DNA from: Oceaniovalibus sp. ACAM 378
GTDB taxonomy: Bacteria; Pseudomonadota; Alphaproteobacteria; Rhodobacterales; Rhodobacteraceae
DNA: 64,000 nucleotides
Direction: 5' to 3'
Assembly (NCBI RefSeq): GCF_008085915.1
Contig: NZ_VSJK01000010.1
Coordinates: 1 to 64,000, forward strand
Shown piece after piece: positions 20,096-28,677 of this stretch. Both the position numbers and the translations under genes were made by a program. Each line of letters starts with the position of its first letter. Position 1 is the stretch's first letter. The notes under the pieces are model-generated. The model saw only the letters and a program-made list of their open reading frames with translations. It was not told where the DNA came from and did no database searches.

Positions 20096-20160
20096 GCGAC
20101 GAGGTTGAGAATGGCGACTACGATTACGACAAGGCCGATAATATAGATGATGCCGTTCAT
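20092..20160 (-). CDS. 22-residue single-helix membrane peptide leading the stress operon
   Basis: This gene is too short for usual gene callers. It reads MNGIIYIIGLVVIVVAIL and then four more residues (NLVA), followed by TGA. The peptide is nearly all one hydrophobic helix. A ribosome-binding site, GAAGGGA, stands about 7 bases before the ATG. The TGA overlaps the ATG of the 221-residue protein gene as ATGA, the usual mark of translational coupling. An EcfG-type promoter match begins about 47 bases upstream. Peptides starting MNGIIYI are familiar to me from alphaproteobacterial genomes as small conserved membrane proteins; their function is unknown. Confidence 0.8.
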   Translation of the reverse strand: MNGIIYIIGLVVIVVAILNLVA

Positions 20161-20206
20161 TGAATTCGTCCCTTCAAGATGGTTGAGGCCCTGTTCGTAT
20201 GGTTCT

Positions 20207-20231
20207 AACTGCCGATGTCGCGGGAGGTTCC
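20207..20231 (-). promoter_or_regulatory. EcfG-type general stress promoter match
   Basis: On the minus strand the -35 hexamer region GGAAC (20231-20227) is followed after 17 bases by GTT (20209-20207). The alphaproteobacterial general stress sigma factor EcfG recognises GGAAC-N16/17-(C)GTT. The match lies about 47 bases upstream of the 22-codon gene, leaving a short leader that contains the GAAGGGA ribosome site. Confidence 0.7.
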
Positions 20232-20749
20232 GAGATTTCTTCGCCGCGAATAGTTCCGTATTCTGCGATTGTTTTTCAGGGGACTGGCAGGCCTGCGGCG
20301 GCCGCGCGCCGCTCTGGGCAGCAGCGCCGCGAGATTGTCATGGCCGACGGTGCGCGATTGTTTTCAGGCGGAATTGGGATGGTGCCAGCCGCCTGGCTGG
20401 TCTTTCAGTTTCGGGCGAGCACGCGGCAATATCCGCGCCGTTCTGTACGCCACTGGAGCGATCCAGACCTGAATGATCGCGCCCCTTTGGGTCGCACGAC
20501 CCGATGAGATATTCGGCAGAGATGGTGCACCTTGCAAGACCGCCGGAAAAGGTGGAGTTGTTTACCCGCAACGCTTTCCGAATCGAGCGATCACATCGAT
20601 TTATCCGCATCGACTCGTGACACATCGGCGCGACACCTTCGGAACCTGCGCAATCGCAAACCCCTACGCTTGATGAATCTTTAACAGCTTCCGCCAGAGG
20701 CAGCGTTATCCCGCTTGGCCGCAGCGCACCGATCCGGCATTGTCGCGCG
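20232..20749. other. Spacer between the stress operon and tadA, no clear gene
   Basis: Several overlapping open frames run through this stretch on both strands, but none has a recognisable domain or a good ribosome-binding site. The divergent promoters for tadA and for the stress operon must lie at its two ends. Confidence 0.5.
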
Positions 20750-21199
20750 ATGACTTTCCGCTCGCATATGACAATCGCCTTGGACGAGGCGCGCGCCGCC
20801 GCGGCCCGGGGTGAAGTGCCGGTGGGCGCAGTGATCATCGCACCCGATGGCCGTATCCTGTCCCGGGCGGGCAACCGCACGCGGGAATCGCACGACCCCA
20901 CCGCGCACGCAGAGATCCTTGCGATCCGCGCCGCCTGTGCCATTGTCGGGTCCGAACGGCTGACTGGCTGCGATCTCTATGTCACGCTCGAACCCTGCCC
21001 GGCCTGCGCGGCGACGATCTCGGCGGCGCGAATCGCACGGCTGTACTACGGTGCCGCCGACCCGAAATCCGGCGGCGTCGCCCAAGGGCCGCGAATCTTT
21101 TCCCACCCCCAAGCGCATCATTCGCCCGAGGTCTATGACGGTATCGCCGCCGCTGACTGCGCCGCCCTGCTGCGCGAATTTTTCGCGGCGCGGCGTTAG
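20750..21199 (+). CDS. tadA: tRNA-specific adenosine deaminase
   Basis: TadA deaminates adenosine-34 of tRNA-Arg(ACG) to inosine, which allows reading of CGC and CGA codons. The 149-residue protein has the cytidine-deaminase zinc site: His53-Ala-Glu55 (PTAHAEI) with the proton-shuttling glutamate, and PCPAC with Cys83 and Cys86. The length is typical. A second possible start is the ATG at 20768. The ORF is on its own, and the gene downstream points toward it. Confidence 0.96.
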   Translation: MTFRSHMTIALDEARAAAARGEVPVGAVIIAPDGRILSRAGNRTRESHDPTAHAEILAIRAACAIVGSERLTGCDLYVTLEPCPACAATISAARIARLYYGAADPKSGGVAQGPRIFSHPQAHHSPEVYDGIAAADCAALLREFFAARR

Positions 21200-21233
21200 G
21201 CGGCGGCGTCCGCCTCTCCAACGAGAGCGGAAA

Positions 21234-21902
21234 TCACACGCTCACCGTCTCCATCACCTCGGGGGTCAGCACAGCCACCCCGGGCAATCCGGCGGCAAGG
21301 GCGTCGGCGGATTGCTCCAGCAACGGGAACGTCCGGTAATGTCCGGGGATCACTGTCTTGAAATCAAAGTACCGCTTTGCCGCCCAGGCCGCTCGCGCCA
21401 TATCCATCGTATAATGGCCCCCGGCGCAGAGGATGCCGATCTCGGGGCGGTGCAGCTCGCCCATCCACTCCATATCGGCCATGATGTCCGTGTCGCCGCT
21501 GAAATACAGTGTCCGCCCGCCATGTTCGATCATGAACCCCGACTCTGAACCGGCATTCGATCCGTCCGGCGCAGTCGACGAATGCACCGCATTCACCATC
21601 GTCACCGCAACATTGCCAAGCCGGATCGTTCCGCCCTTGTTGAACCCGGTCGTGGTGCAGCCCTGACCGTCAAGCCATGCCATCAGCTCGACCATGCCCG
21701 CCACCGGCAGTCCCAACGTGGCGGCATCGCCCGCGTGATCTCCATGCCCGTGGGTCAGCAGAACATGGGTTGCGCCGGCCACAGCTTCGTCACGCCGTCC
21801 TTCGGGAAACACCGGGTTGCCGGTAAACCACGGGTCGATCAGCAGCACTTGATCGCCTACCGCGATGCGGAAACTGCCGTGCCCCAGCCATGTGATGTCC
21901 AT
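21234..21902 (-). CDS. UPF0173-family metal-dependent hydrolase (metallo-beta-lactamase fold)
   Basis: The start is set at the ATG at 21902 (MDITWLGHGSF), which has a GGAG site about 8 bases upstream, giving 222 residues. The metallo-beta-lactamase motif THGHGDHAGDA is near residue 52, and a further metal ligand lies in FSGDTDIMADM near 138. The C-terminal GGHYTMD and PGHYRTFP segments are characteristic of UPF0173. The substrate of this family is unknown. The gene is divergent from gatC and converges on tadA. Confidence 0.92.
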   Translation of the reverse strand: MDITWLGHGSFRIAVGDQVLLIDPWFTGNPVFPEGRRDEAVAGATHVLLTHGHGDHAGDAATLGLPVAGMVELMAWLDGQGCTTTGFNKGGTIRLGNVAVTMVNAVHSSTAPDGSNAGSESGFMIEHGGRTLYFSGDTDIMADMEWMGELHRPEIGILCAGGHYTMDMARAAWAAKRYFDFKTVIPGHYRTFPLLEQSADALAAGLPGVAVLTPEVMETVSV

Positions 21903-22025
21903 CCGATACACTCCATTCATTTCTGACGATTATGTGGCACCTCACCCCGCCTCGACAAGGGCACGCGCCATTGAAACCGGACGCGCACCCGGCTAAACGC
22001 GAGCAAAGCGAAACGGAGCCGCCCC

Positions 22026-22313
22026 ATGTCCATCGATACCGAGACCGCCGCAAAGGTGGCGAAACTTGCAAGGATCAAAGTCGATCCGGCCGACCTGCCC
22101 GCGCTGGCGGGCGAGTTCAACACCATCCTCGGGTTCATCGACCAATTGAACGAGGTGGATGTGACCGGAATCGAACCCATGGTCAGCGTAACGCCGATGC
22201 GTCTGAAACGGCGCACCGACACGGTGACCGACGGTGACCGGCAAAAGGCGGTTCTGGCCAATGCGCCCGATGCCCGCGAAGGTTTCTTTGCTGTCCCGAA
22301 GGTGGTCGAATGA
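22026..22313 (+). CDS. gatC: Aspartyl/glutamyl-tRNA amidotransferase subunit C
   Basis: GatC stabilises the GatCAB complex, which amidates misacylated Glu-tRNA(Gln) and/or Asp-tRNA(Asn). The 95-residue protein opens with the conserved [20 protein letters not shown]-like helix and has the [15 protein letters not shown] segment that wraps GatA. Its stop overlaps the gatA start by 4 bases. A GGAG-type ribosome site precedes the ATG. gatB is not in this window. Confidence 0.96.
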   Translation: MSIDTETAAKVAKLARIKVDPADLPALAGEFNTILGFIDQLNEVDVTGIEPMVSVTPMRLKRRTDTVTDGDRQKAVLANAPDAREGFFAVPKVVE

Positions 22314-23794
22314 GCACTCTGAACACGCTGACCATCGCCGCCGCCCGCAAGGGATTGCGCGCCGGTGACTTTACCGCAACCGAACTGACCGACGCCTGCT
22401 TGTCTGCCATCGACGGTGCGGGAACGCTGAACGCATTCGTACACCACACCGCCGAAAGCGCTCGGGTCCAGGCGGGTGCTGCCGACAAGCGTCTGCAAGA
22501 CAGCGCGGAGGCCCCCGCAGTGTGCGGCATCCCTCTTGGGATCAAGGATCTGTTCTGCACCAAGGGCGTTCCCTCCCAGGCCGGAAGCGCGATTCTGAAC
22601 GGGTTTCGCCCGGAATATGAATCCACCGTCACGCAAAACCTTTTCGACGCCGGCGCGGTGATGCTGGGCAAGCTGAACATGGACGAATTCGCCATGGGAA
22701 GCTCGAACGAAACCAGCGTCTATGGCAATGTCATTAATCCCTGGAAGGCCGCCGATGGCACCGATCTGACACCGGGCGGAAGCTCGGGCGGGTCCGCTGC
22801 CGCTGTTGCCGCCGATCTGTGTCTGGCGGCCACCGGCACCGACACCGGCGGGTCGATCCGGCAGCCCGCTGCCTTTACCGGCATCACCGGCCTGAAACCG
22901 ACCTATGGGCGGTGTTCGCGCTGGGGCATTGTCGCCTTTGCCAGCTCGCTCGATCAGGCCGGGCCGATGACGCGCGATGTCCGCGACGCTGCAATCATGC
23001 TGGGCGCGATGTGCGGTCACGACCCCAAGGACAGCACCAGCGTCGACCTGCCCGTTCCCGATTTCGAGGCAGCCCTGACCGGCGACATTCGCGGCAAGAC
23101 CATCGGCATACCCCGTGAATATCGCATGGATGGCATGCCCGAAGAGATTGAAAAACTTTGGTCAGATGGCACTGCGATGCTGAAGGATGCCGGCGCAAAG
23201 ATCGCCGATATCACCCTGCCGCACACGAAATACGCCCTCCCCGCCTATTACGTCATCGCCCCCGCCGAGGCGTCGTCGAACCTTGCCCGCTATGACGGCG
23301 TGCGATTCGGCCATCGCGCCAAACTGGCCCCCGGCGACGGCATCACCGAGATGTATGAAAAGACCCGCGCCGAAGGTTTTGGCCCCGAGGTTCAGCGCCG
23401 GGTGATGGTCGGCACATATGTGTTGTCAGCCGGGTTTTACGACGCCTATTACAACCGCGCCCGCAAGGTGCGCGCACTGATCAAACGAGATTTCGACACT
23501 GTGTTCGCCGATGGCATCGATGCGATCCTCACGCCCGCCACGCCCTCGGCGGCGTTTCCATTGGGTATCAAACACGACGATCCGGTGCAGATGTACCTGA
23601 ACGACGTTTTCACCGTTCCCGTGAACCTTGCCGGACTTCCCGGCGTTGCGGTTCCGACCGGGCTCGACCATCAGGGGATGCCTTTGGGGTTGCAGCTGAT
23701 CGGGCGTCCCTGGGAAGAGGGCGACCTGCTGAACGTTGCGTTCTCACTGGAACGTGCGGCAGGTTTTGTGGCCAAACCGGCAAAATGGTGGTAA
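22310..23794 (+). CDS. gatA: Aspartyl/glutamyl-tRNA amidotransferase subunit A
   Basis: GatA is the amidase-signature glutaminase subunit that releases ammonia for the GatB active site. The 494-residue protein has the Ser-cisSer-Lys triad: Lys79 in [10 protein letters not shown], the cis-Ser near 158 in GGSSGGS, and Ser182 in DTGGSIRQP. The substrate-channel segment [16 protein letters not shown] is also present. It is translationally coupled to gatC. The reading frame continues to 23794, and the next gene starts close behind. Confidence 0.98.
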   Translation: MSTLNTLTIAAARKGLRAGDFTATELTDACLSAIDGAGTLNAFVHHTAESARVQAGAADKRLQDSAEAPAVCGIPLGIKDLFCTKGVPSQAGSAILNGFRPEYESTVTQNLFDAGAVMLGKLNMDEFAMGSSNETSVYGNVINPWKAADGTDLTPGGSSGGSAAAVAADLCLAATGTDTGGSIRQPAAFTGITGLKPTYGRCSRWGIVAFASSLDQAGPMTRDVRDAAIMLGAMCGHDPKDSTSVDLPVPDFEAALTGDIRGKTIGIPREYRMDGMPEEIEKLWSDGTAMLKDAGAKIADITLPHTKYALPAYYVIAPAEASSNLARYDGVRFGHRAKLAPGDGITEMYEKTRAEGFGPEVQRRVMVGTYVLSAGFYDAYYNRARKVRALIKRDFDTVFADGIDAILTPATPSAAFPLGIKHDDPVQMYLNDVFTVPVNLAGLPGVAVPTGLDHQGMPLGLQLIGRPWEEGDLLNVAFSLERAAGFVAKPAKWW

Positions 23795-23862
23795 CGGAAA
23801 CTGCCTTTCAACAAGAAAAGCAGGTCGTGCCCGATGCGCGATCAGAGAATATGGGCAGAGGT

Positions 23863-24645
23863 ATGATGCAGAATTCCGTGACACACGCGGTGCTTTTGTT
23901 CGCAGTGGTTGGGCTGGCGGCGTGTCAGCCTGCCGTTCCCGACAGCGGCTCGGGTGTCGGGTTTGCCGACTATAACAACTACGAGCGCAGCCGTATTGAT
24001 CGGGATGCGGCGCTCAACCGCGGTGGATCCACGCCGCCCTCGGGTCTTGGTGTTCCCGCCGGATTGGGCACCACTGCCACGGTCGCGCCCGCCGCGTCGG
24101 GACAACCGGTGATTTCGGGTGATGAACTGCGCTCGGCCGGTCTGCCGACAGGCGGCAACTCTGCCGCCCTGCCCGTGACATCCCCGGTATCCAGCGCACC
24201 GCTTGATGCCACCGGCAGCACGACCGCCCCCGTCCCTGTGGGTAGCGGCTCGACCGGGATCTCTGACGAACAGGATTTCGGCGCGGTTTCGGGTCGGGAA
24301 TCCATCGAATCCAACGCCGAGCGTATCGCCCGTCAGCGCGCCGCCTATGAGGTGGTTCAGCCGACCGCTGTGCCCACCCGCCCAGGCAGCAATGGGCCGA
24401 ACATCGTCGCCTTTGCCCTGTCGACGACGAATGCCGTGGGTCAAAAGATTTATAACCGTTCGGGGTTCAATGCCGAATCCAAGTTCCTGCGCGCCTGTGC
24501 ATCCTATCCGTCATCCGACCGCGCTCAGGAGGATTTCCTGAAGAACGGCGGCCCGCAGAAAGACAGCAAGGGCGTCGATCCGGATGGCGACGGATTTGCC
24601 TGCTATTGGGACCCGACTCCGTTCCGCAAGGTGGCACGCAACTGA
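23863..24645 (+). CDS. Lipoprotein with C-terminal excalibur-like calcium-binding segment
   Basis: The ATG at 23863 or 23866 is chosen because AGAGG precedes it and it opens a short signal peptide with lipobox VVGLAAC. The lipidated cysteine comes about 20 residues in. The body is Ser/Pro/Thr-rich and low in complexity. The last 60 residues contain RACASYPSSDRAQEDFLKN and DPDGDGFACYWDPTP, an excalibur-type Asp-rich calcium motif with two cysteines. It is probably anchored to the outer membrane or periplasmic face. Its function is unknown. It follows gatA closely, and the amidase gene starts just after it, which fits an envelope role. Confidence 0.8.
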   Translation: MMQNSVTHAVLLFAVVGLAACQPAVPDSGSGVGFADYNNYERSRIDRDAALNRGGSTPPSGLGVPAGLGTTATVAPAASGQPVISGDELRSAGLPTGGNSAALPVTSPVSSAPLDATGSTTAPVPVGSGSTGISDEQDFGAVSGRESIESNAERIARQRAAYEVVQPTAVPTRPGSNGPNIVAFALSTTNAVGQKIYNRSGFNAESKFLRACASYPSSDRAQEDFLKNGGPQKDSKGVDPDGDGFACYWDPTPFRKVARN

Positions 24646-24656
24646 GTCCGACGCGC

Positions 24657-25382
24657 GTGAACTGGACACCCTCGCCGAACTTCGAAACTGACCGCTTTGG
24701 CGCGACGCCCGATATCGTGGTGCTGCATTACACGGCGATGGTTTCGGCGCGCGCGGCGCAGGACTGGCTGTGTGATCCAGTCGCAAAGGTGTCGGCGCAC
24801 TACCTGATCGATCCAACCGGCGCTGTGGTACAGATGGTGGACGAGGCGCACCGCGCCTGGCATGCGGGCGCCGGGTGCTGGGGTCGGGTCAGCGACGTGA
24901 ACTCACATTCCATCGGCATTGAACTGGCCAATCCCGGGAATGAACCCTTCACCGCACCGCTGATGGATTCGCTGGAGCTGCTACTCGCCGAGATCATCGA
25001 CCGCCGGTCGATCAGACCGGAACGGGTGATCGGCCATTCCTGCATGGCGCCGGGGCGCAAGATCGATCCCGGACCGCGATTTGACTGGCAGCGGTTGGCA
25101 CGGCGCGGCCTCGCCGTCTGGCCGAACGCGAGCGGCGGCTCCTCGGTCCCTTGCGGTCCCTCCTCGCCCGAAGAGGGCCCGCAAGGGACCGAGGAGGGCC
25201 AGTTTGCGGTCCTCGCCCGCCGCGCCGGGTTCACCGCCCCTGTGGACCCTCTCACACTGCTGTCCGCAGTGCGCCTGCGGTTCCGTCCATGGGGCGCCGG
25301 ACCGCTCTGTGGCGCTGATCTCGCGGCTATCGCTGACATCGCTACACGCTTTCCCGTTGACGGCGCGCAAGCTACGGCCTAG
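24657..25382 (+). CDS. N-acetylmuramoyl-L-alanine amidase, AmpD type
   Basis: This zinc amidase cleaves the lactyl-L-Ala bond of muropeptides, either in cell-wall recycling or at the wall. Family-2 motifs are visible: VVLHYTAM with a zinc histidine, SAHYLIDPTGAVVQMV, HAGAGCWG and VIGHSCMAPGRKIDPG with the remaining zinc ligands. The start is uncertain: GTG at 24657 follows the previous stop, while TTG at 24606 would overlap that gene. Near residue 160 there is a Gly/Ser/Pro/Glu-rich insertion whose DNA is a perfect 18-bp inverted repeat. A peptidoglycan-binding-like helical tail follows. rnpB begins 9 bases after the stop. Confidence 0.9.
   Translation: MNWTPSPNFETDRFGATPDIVVLHYTAMVSARAAQDWLCDPVAKVSAHYLIDPTGAVVQMVDEAHRAWHAGAGCWGRVSDVNSHSIGIELANPGNEPFTAPLMDSLELLLAEIIDRRSIRPERVIGHSCMAPGRKIDPGPRFDWQRLARRGLAVWPNASGGSSVPCGPSSPEEGPQGTEEGQFAVLARRAGFTAPVDPLTLLSAVRLRFRPWGAGPLCGADLAAIADIATRFPVDGAQATA
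25139..25196. repeat. 18-bp perfect inverted repeat inside the amidase gene
   Basis: CTCCTCGGTCCCTTGCGG at 25139-25156 is repeated inverted at 25179-25196. The 22-nt loop itself contains CCCTC / GAGGG. The element encodes a low-complexity peptide (SSVPCGPSS then PEEGPQGTEE) outside the catalytic motifs. It looks like a palindromic element inserted in frame. Confidence 0.85.
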
Positions 25383-25390
25383 GCCAGCGA

Positions 25391-25792
25391 CGCGCGGATG
25401 GCTGGATGGCCGCGTGCCCTTGCAAAAGGGTGCGAGGAAAGTCCGGACTCCCAGAAACAACGGTGCCGGGTAACGCCCGGGCGGGGCAACCCGACGGAAA
25501 GCGCCACAGAGAACAGACTGCCTTAGCCGGTCGCTTGCGATCGGCAATGGTGAGGGTGAAACGGTGCGGTAAGAGCGCACCGCGCCCCCGGCAACGGGGG
25601 TGGCACGGCAAGCCCCACCGGGAGCAATGCCGAATAGGGATTTCAAGGGGTTTCCCCAGGGCCGTTTCTGCCCCGAAATCCGGGTAGGCAGCTTGACCCT
25701 GTCGGCAACGGCAGGGCCAGAGGAATGGTCATCCATCCGTGACGGGCAACCGGAGCGGAGGACAAAATCCGGCTTACAGGCCGTCCGCGCAA
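25391..25792 (+). ncRNA. rnpB: RNase P RNA, bacterial class A
   Basis: The catalytic RNA of ribonuclease P trims tRNA 5' leaders. The conserved core GAGGAAAGTCCGG is at about 25434, followed by ACAGAGAACAGACTGCC. The P8-P9 region reads GAGGGTGAAACGGTGCGGTA and then AGAGCGCACCGC, and the 3' core reads CCGGCTTACAGGCC. P1 forms between GCGCGGATGGC (25392-25402) and GCCGTCCGCGC (25780-25790), which sets the ends to within a few bases. It starts 9 bases after the amidase stop on the same strand, so its promoter probably lies inside the amidase gene. Confidence 0.97.
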
Positions 25793-25827
25793 ACTCTCCC
25801 CCGATCACCGCCGCCGTTGGCGTGATG

Positions 25828-25917
25828 TCAGCCATCCAGCACGACAATTTCCGCGATAATCAGAATGACCCAAGGCACAAGCGATTCGGGGCGGATCAGA
25901 TTTTGACGGTCCGTCAT
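25828..25917 (-). CDS. Possible 29-residue hydrophobic peptide
   Basis: A minus-strand frame opens at the ATG at 25917 (MTDRQNLIRPESL) and ends with a short hydrophobic stretch, VPWVILIIAEIVVLDG, before TGA. It is in the same frame as the ParB-like gene that stops at 25996. It could therefore be a separate small membrane peptide, or the lost end of a longer protein. No good ribosome-binding site was seen. Confidence 0.3.
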   Translation of the reverse strand: MTDRQNLIRPESLVPWVILIIAEIVVLDG

Positions 25918-25995
25918 TGCAGTACGCACGGGGCCGGGCGGCACACGGTTCACCACAATTATCGCGGCGCCCGGTTCGCGGCGAATATCGCGCAG

Positions 25996-26244
25996 TCAGT
26001 GCAGCCGGGCCCGAACCTCAAACGCCACGACCGTCTTTTCGCCCAAGGCACGCAGCGCTTCCAGCCGGTGATACCCCTCGATCAGAACATACCCATCCTT
26101 GGCAGACCGCACCGAGATCGGCGTCGTCTGACCATTTTCAAGCATATCTTCGGCCAGTGCAGAAACCTTATCTGGCTCCAGCGTCTTCTTCCGTTTACCG
26201 GGAACCTGGATATCTGCGATGGGCAAGGAGAATTTGACTGGCAT
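25996..26244 (-). CDS. Small ParB/sulfiredoxin-like domain protein
   Basis: This 82-residue protein consists of little more than a ParB N-terminal-like fold: VSALAEDMLENGQTTPISVR, then DGYVLIEGYHRLEALRALG, matching the 'I.v.....g..vveG.hRl.aa..lg' pattern of the family. The start is the ATG at 26244, preceded by no strong Shine-Dalgarno site. There is no DNA-binding domain, so it is not a partition protein. Single-domain members can be nucleases, CTPases or regulators. It is divergent from rpmG. Confidence 0.8.
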   Translation of the reverse strand: MPVKFSLPIADIQVPGKRKKTLEPDKVSALAEDMLENGQTTPISVRSAKDGYVLIEGYHRLEALRALGEKTVVAFEVRARLH

Positions 26245-26402
26245 AGCATGACAGTGCACATGTTCAGTCCCAAGCACCAGCCCCGTTTTAGAGCAAACTT
26301 GCGCGAATCGCGGTTGACAGTGGCCCATCCCCGGTTAAAAGCGATGGTTCAGAATTACGGTTGGGTCGCCTTCGGGGCAGGCCCGCGTTGAGGAGAGACC
26401 AA

Positions 26403-26570
26403 ATGGCAAAACCGACCACCATCAAGATCCGTCTCAACTCGACGGCGGACACCGGGCACTTTTATGTGACCAAGAAAAATGCGCGCACCATGACCGAAAA
26501 GATGGTCGTGAACAAATACGATCCCGTCGCGCGCAAGCATGTCGAGTACAAGGAAGGCAAGATCAAGTAA
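26403..26570 (+). CDS. rpmG: 50S ribosomal protein L33
   Basis: This 55-residue ribosomal protein begins [20 protein letters not shown] and ends [11 protein letters not shown], typical of the proteobacterial cysteine-free L33 form. The GAGGAG region before the ATG at 26403 is a good ribosome-binding site. The lack of the CxxC pairs means this is the zinc-independent type. An intrinsic terminator follows 27 bases after the stop. Confidence 0.98.
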   Translation: MAKPTTIKIRLNSTADTGHFYVTKKNARTMTEKMVVNKYDPVARKHVEYKEGKIK

Positions 26571-26596
26571 GCCTTCCAGAATTTTTTAACGATTTG

Positions 26597-26633
26597 GGCC
26601 GCGTCTGGAAATTCCTGCGCGGCCTTTCGTTTT
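26597..26633 (+). terminator. Intrinsic terminator of rpmG
   Basis: GGCCGCG (26597-26603) pairs with CGCGGCC (26618-26624) and is followed by TTTCGTTTT. Confidence 0.8.
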
Positions 26634-27427
26634 CCACTTCCACCCCGACAGTTCGATCCTGGTCGTGCAAGACACTGGGCTGTATGGCCCCCCAGATTCA
26701 TTGGGATAAGACACCCCACGGCATTTCCGACTTCCGACCCCTTCAGCCTTCTCTGCACGCCCTGTTTTGCAGTTCTTTGGCTGCGGGTTGCTGCCTTCTT
26801 CCCGTGCATCCGTTGCGCGTATCCCATGACAGGATGAGGCGCGTGGCAGACGCTCTCAAACGCCACCGTCGCGACTTCGTCGACAGTTCGGCTGCTCCCC
26901 CGGGCATTTGCTTCCAAGCCTCTGCGGCAGCGACGCTGGCCATCGCACCGAAAAGATTAACACCCATACTGGCCATGTCGGCAATTCCTCGGCAAGTTGC
27001 GGGCTTCCATCCCACGGTTAACTGAATAACTCACAACCCGGCTTCCGACTGGCGCTCCAGCCCTCCACCGCGTTTTCAAGAGCTCTCGGAATCTCGGCCG
27101 TAAAGTTGCCCGCCCGAGAAATGCTTATTCCACGCTCAAGGTTCGCCAGTCAGTACCGGCCAGCCGGCCAGGATCTGCGCAACGCGGACACTGGCTTGAA
27201 TTGCCTGTGTGTGTCGATTGCCCCCCATGCCCAACGAGATGCCTTATCCAAAAACACCTCGATGCAATGATTTCGAGGCCTCCCTGCGCCATTCTGATTC
27301 GACAACGCGGTTCTGATTTTCGGGTCATGCATGATGCAGGTCTCTTATGCCCGCGTCTTACTCAGTATCGGTGTCAGCTTCCCATGGAACGTCTCCGCGC
27401 CGCGCTGGACGTCCAAGGCGCACGCAC
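26634..27427. other. About 800 bp with no recognised gene
   Basis: Open frames on both strands are short and mutually overlapping. The best minus-strand frame (26743-27015) contains MASMGVNLFGAMASVAAAEA and EAWKQMPGG, but it has no family match that I recognise and its end looks like noise. The area may be a decayed gene. No tRNA, SRP RNA or tmRNA signature was found. Confidence 0.4.
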
Positions 27428-27455
27428 AAAAAAAGGCCCGGGCGAACCCGGGCCT
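27428..27455 (-). terminator. Intrinsic terminator of the BI-1 gene
   Basis: AGGCCCGGG / CCCGGGCCT form a 9-bp stem with a CGAA loop. On the minus strand this is followed by a run of seven T residues (27434-27428), 25 bases after the stop of the gene at 27480. Confidence 0.92.
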
Positions 27456-27479
27456 GTTTCTCATGTACTGCGATTGCGA

Positions 27480-28199
27480 TTATTCGCGGTTGCCGAAAAT
27501 GCTCAGCAACATCATGAACATGTTGATAAAGTTCAGATACAGGTTCAGCGCACCCATGATGGCAGCCTTGCCCAGCCATTCCTTGTCCATCGCCTGAGCA
27601 TGGGCGATGTAGTCGGTCTTGATCCGCTGGGTGTCATAGGCGGTCAGCCCGGCAAAGATCAGCACCCCGATGACGGAAATCGCGAACATGATCGCGGGGG
27701 ATCCGAGAAAGATGTTGACGATGGACGCCACGATCAGACCGATCACACCCATGATGAGGAAGGAGCCCCAGCCAGAGATGTCTTTCTTGGTGGTGTATCC
27801 CCACAAAGAAAGTCCGGCAAACGAAATAGAGGTCACCAAAAACACCTGCGCGATGGAAATCCCGGTGTAAGCCGCGAAGATATAGCTGATCGAAAGCCCC
27901 ATCAATGACGCGAAGACATAGAAGAACAGCTGTGCGCCAGCTGCCGACAGCTTGTTGATCACCGCGCCCAGGGCGAAAACCATGATCAGGGGTGCGAACA
28001 TCACCAGCCATTTTACTGGCGTTCCGAATATCGCCGACACCATCTGTTCGTTGGTCCCGACAGCCCAGGCAACGCCGGCCGTCAGCAAAAGCCCCACGGA
28101 CATGGTGCTGTACACCTTGTTCATGTGGGCACGAAGCCCTTCGTCTAACGCAGCGGTCCGGACACCGGCCCCGGCGCGGATCGTCTGATAGTCAGCCAT
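27480..28199 (-). CDS. Bax inhibitor-1/YccA family membrane protein
   Basis: This 239-residue inner-membrane protein has about seven hydrophobic helices. It carries the BI-1 family hallmarks LRAHMNKVYSTMSVGLLLTA near residue 22, an FMMLLSIFGNR C-terminus, and a TAYDTQRIKTDYIA segment with the conserved aspartate. YccA-type members modulate membrane protease FtsH, and others conduct calcium. Which applies here cannot be told from sequence. A GGAGG ribosome site stands before the ATG. The gene ends at a strong terminator. Confidence 0.95.
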   Translation of the reverse strand: MADYQTIRAGAGVRTAALDEGLRAHMNKVYSTMSVGLLLTAGVAWAVGTNEQMVSAIFGTPVKWLVMFAPLIMVFALGAVINKLSAAGAQLFFYVFASLMGLSISYIFAAYTGISIAQVFLVTSISFAGLSLWGYTTKKDISGWGSFLIMGVIGLIVASIVNIFLGSPAIMFAISVIGVLIFAGLTAYDTQRIKTDYIAHAQAMDKEWLGKAAIMGALNLYLNFINMFMMLLSIFGNRE

Positions 28200-28344
28200 A
28201 AGGTCGCCTCCAAATAAAACCTTGTCTAGGGCGCCGCAGATCGCAGACGGCCCTCATCGCTTCATATTGGCAGCAGCGGGGCATTTTTCAAGATCGTATT
28301 TGCCGCAATCGTACAGGTTTTTATCGCTGTGGAGGCAAGTTGCA

Positions 28345-28554
28345 TCAATATTGGCGGCCTGTCGGAATGTCCCACAGCGGACGGAGAGACTCGAGTTCGG
28401 CCTCTCGCCGGCTCAACCCGATATCCGACAGCGTCGCGTCATCCATACGGCGAAGCGCTTTGCGCTGCCGGCGCACCGACGCAACCATGGCAACCAAAGC
28501 CAACACTCCGCGCGGCGCAGTGAATATGACAGAACGGCGAACGAGGGCGGACAT
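28345..28554 (-). CDS. DUF1127 (YjiS-like) small protein
   Basis: This 69-residue protein has a hydrophobic N-terminal helix (RGVLALVAMVASV) and the C-terminal DUF1127 motif RRMDDATLSDIGLSRRE. Short DUF1127 proteins in alphaproteobacteria can bind RNA and influence sRNA-dependent processes or phosphate and stress physiology. For this one the role is unknown. It is transcribed divergently from the LysR-family gene, which may regulate it. Confidence 0.88.
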   Translation of the reverse strand: MSALVRRSVIFTAPRGVLALVAMVASVRRQRKALRRMDDATLSDIGLSRREAELESLRPLWDIPTGRQY

Positions 28555-28677
28555 GGCCCGATCCTTTCAAAGTAGTGATCCGAGAAGCGAAATGCATCAT
28601 CGATGTTGATGTATATGGCCGAGCATGTTCAATATGAAAAACGAATGTTTTTGACCTCTGACATCAAGGAACGTGAT

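Noticed and set aside
20338-20943. Minus-strand open frame over the tadA start and spacer
   Set aside because: Half of it is antisense to tadA and the rest has no recognisable domain or ribosome site.
26462-27025. Minus-strand frames downstream of rpmG as a possible phasin or SRP RNA locus
   Set aside because: The peptide does not hold a phasin pattern for long, and the GGAAGGAAGCAGCC core of SRP RNA is absent; the stretch is listed as unrecognised.
28200-28344. Leader of the BI-1 gene as a ybhL-type RNA motif
   Set aside because: The gene family fits the motif name, but I could not recognise the required conserved structure; a covariance search would decide.
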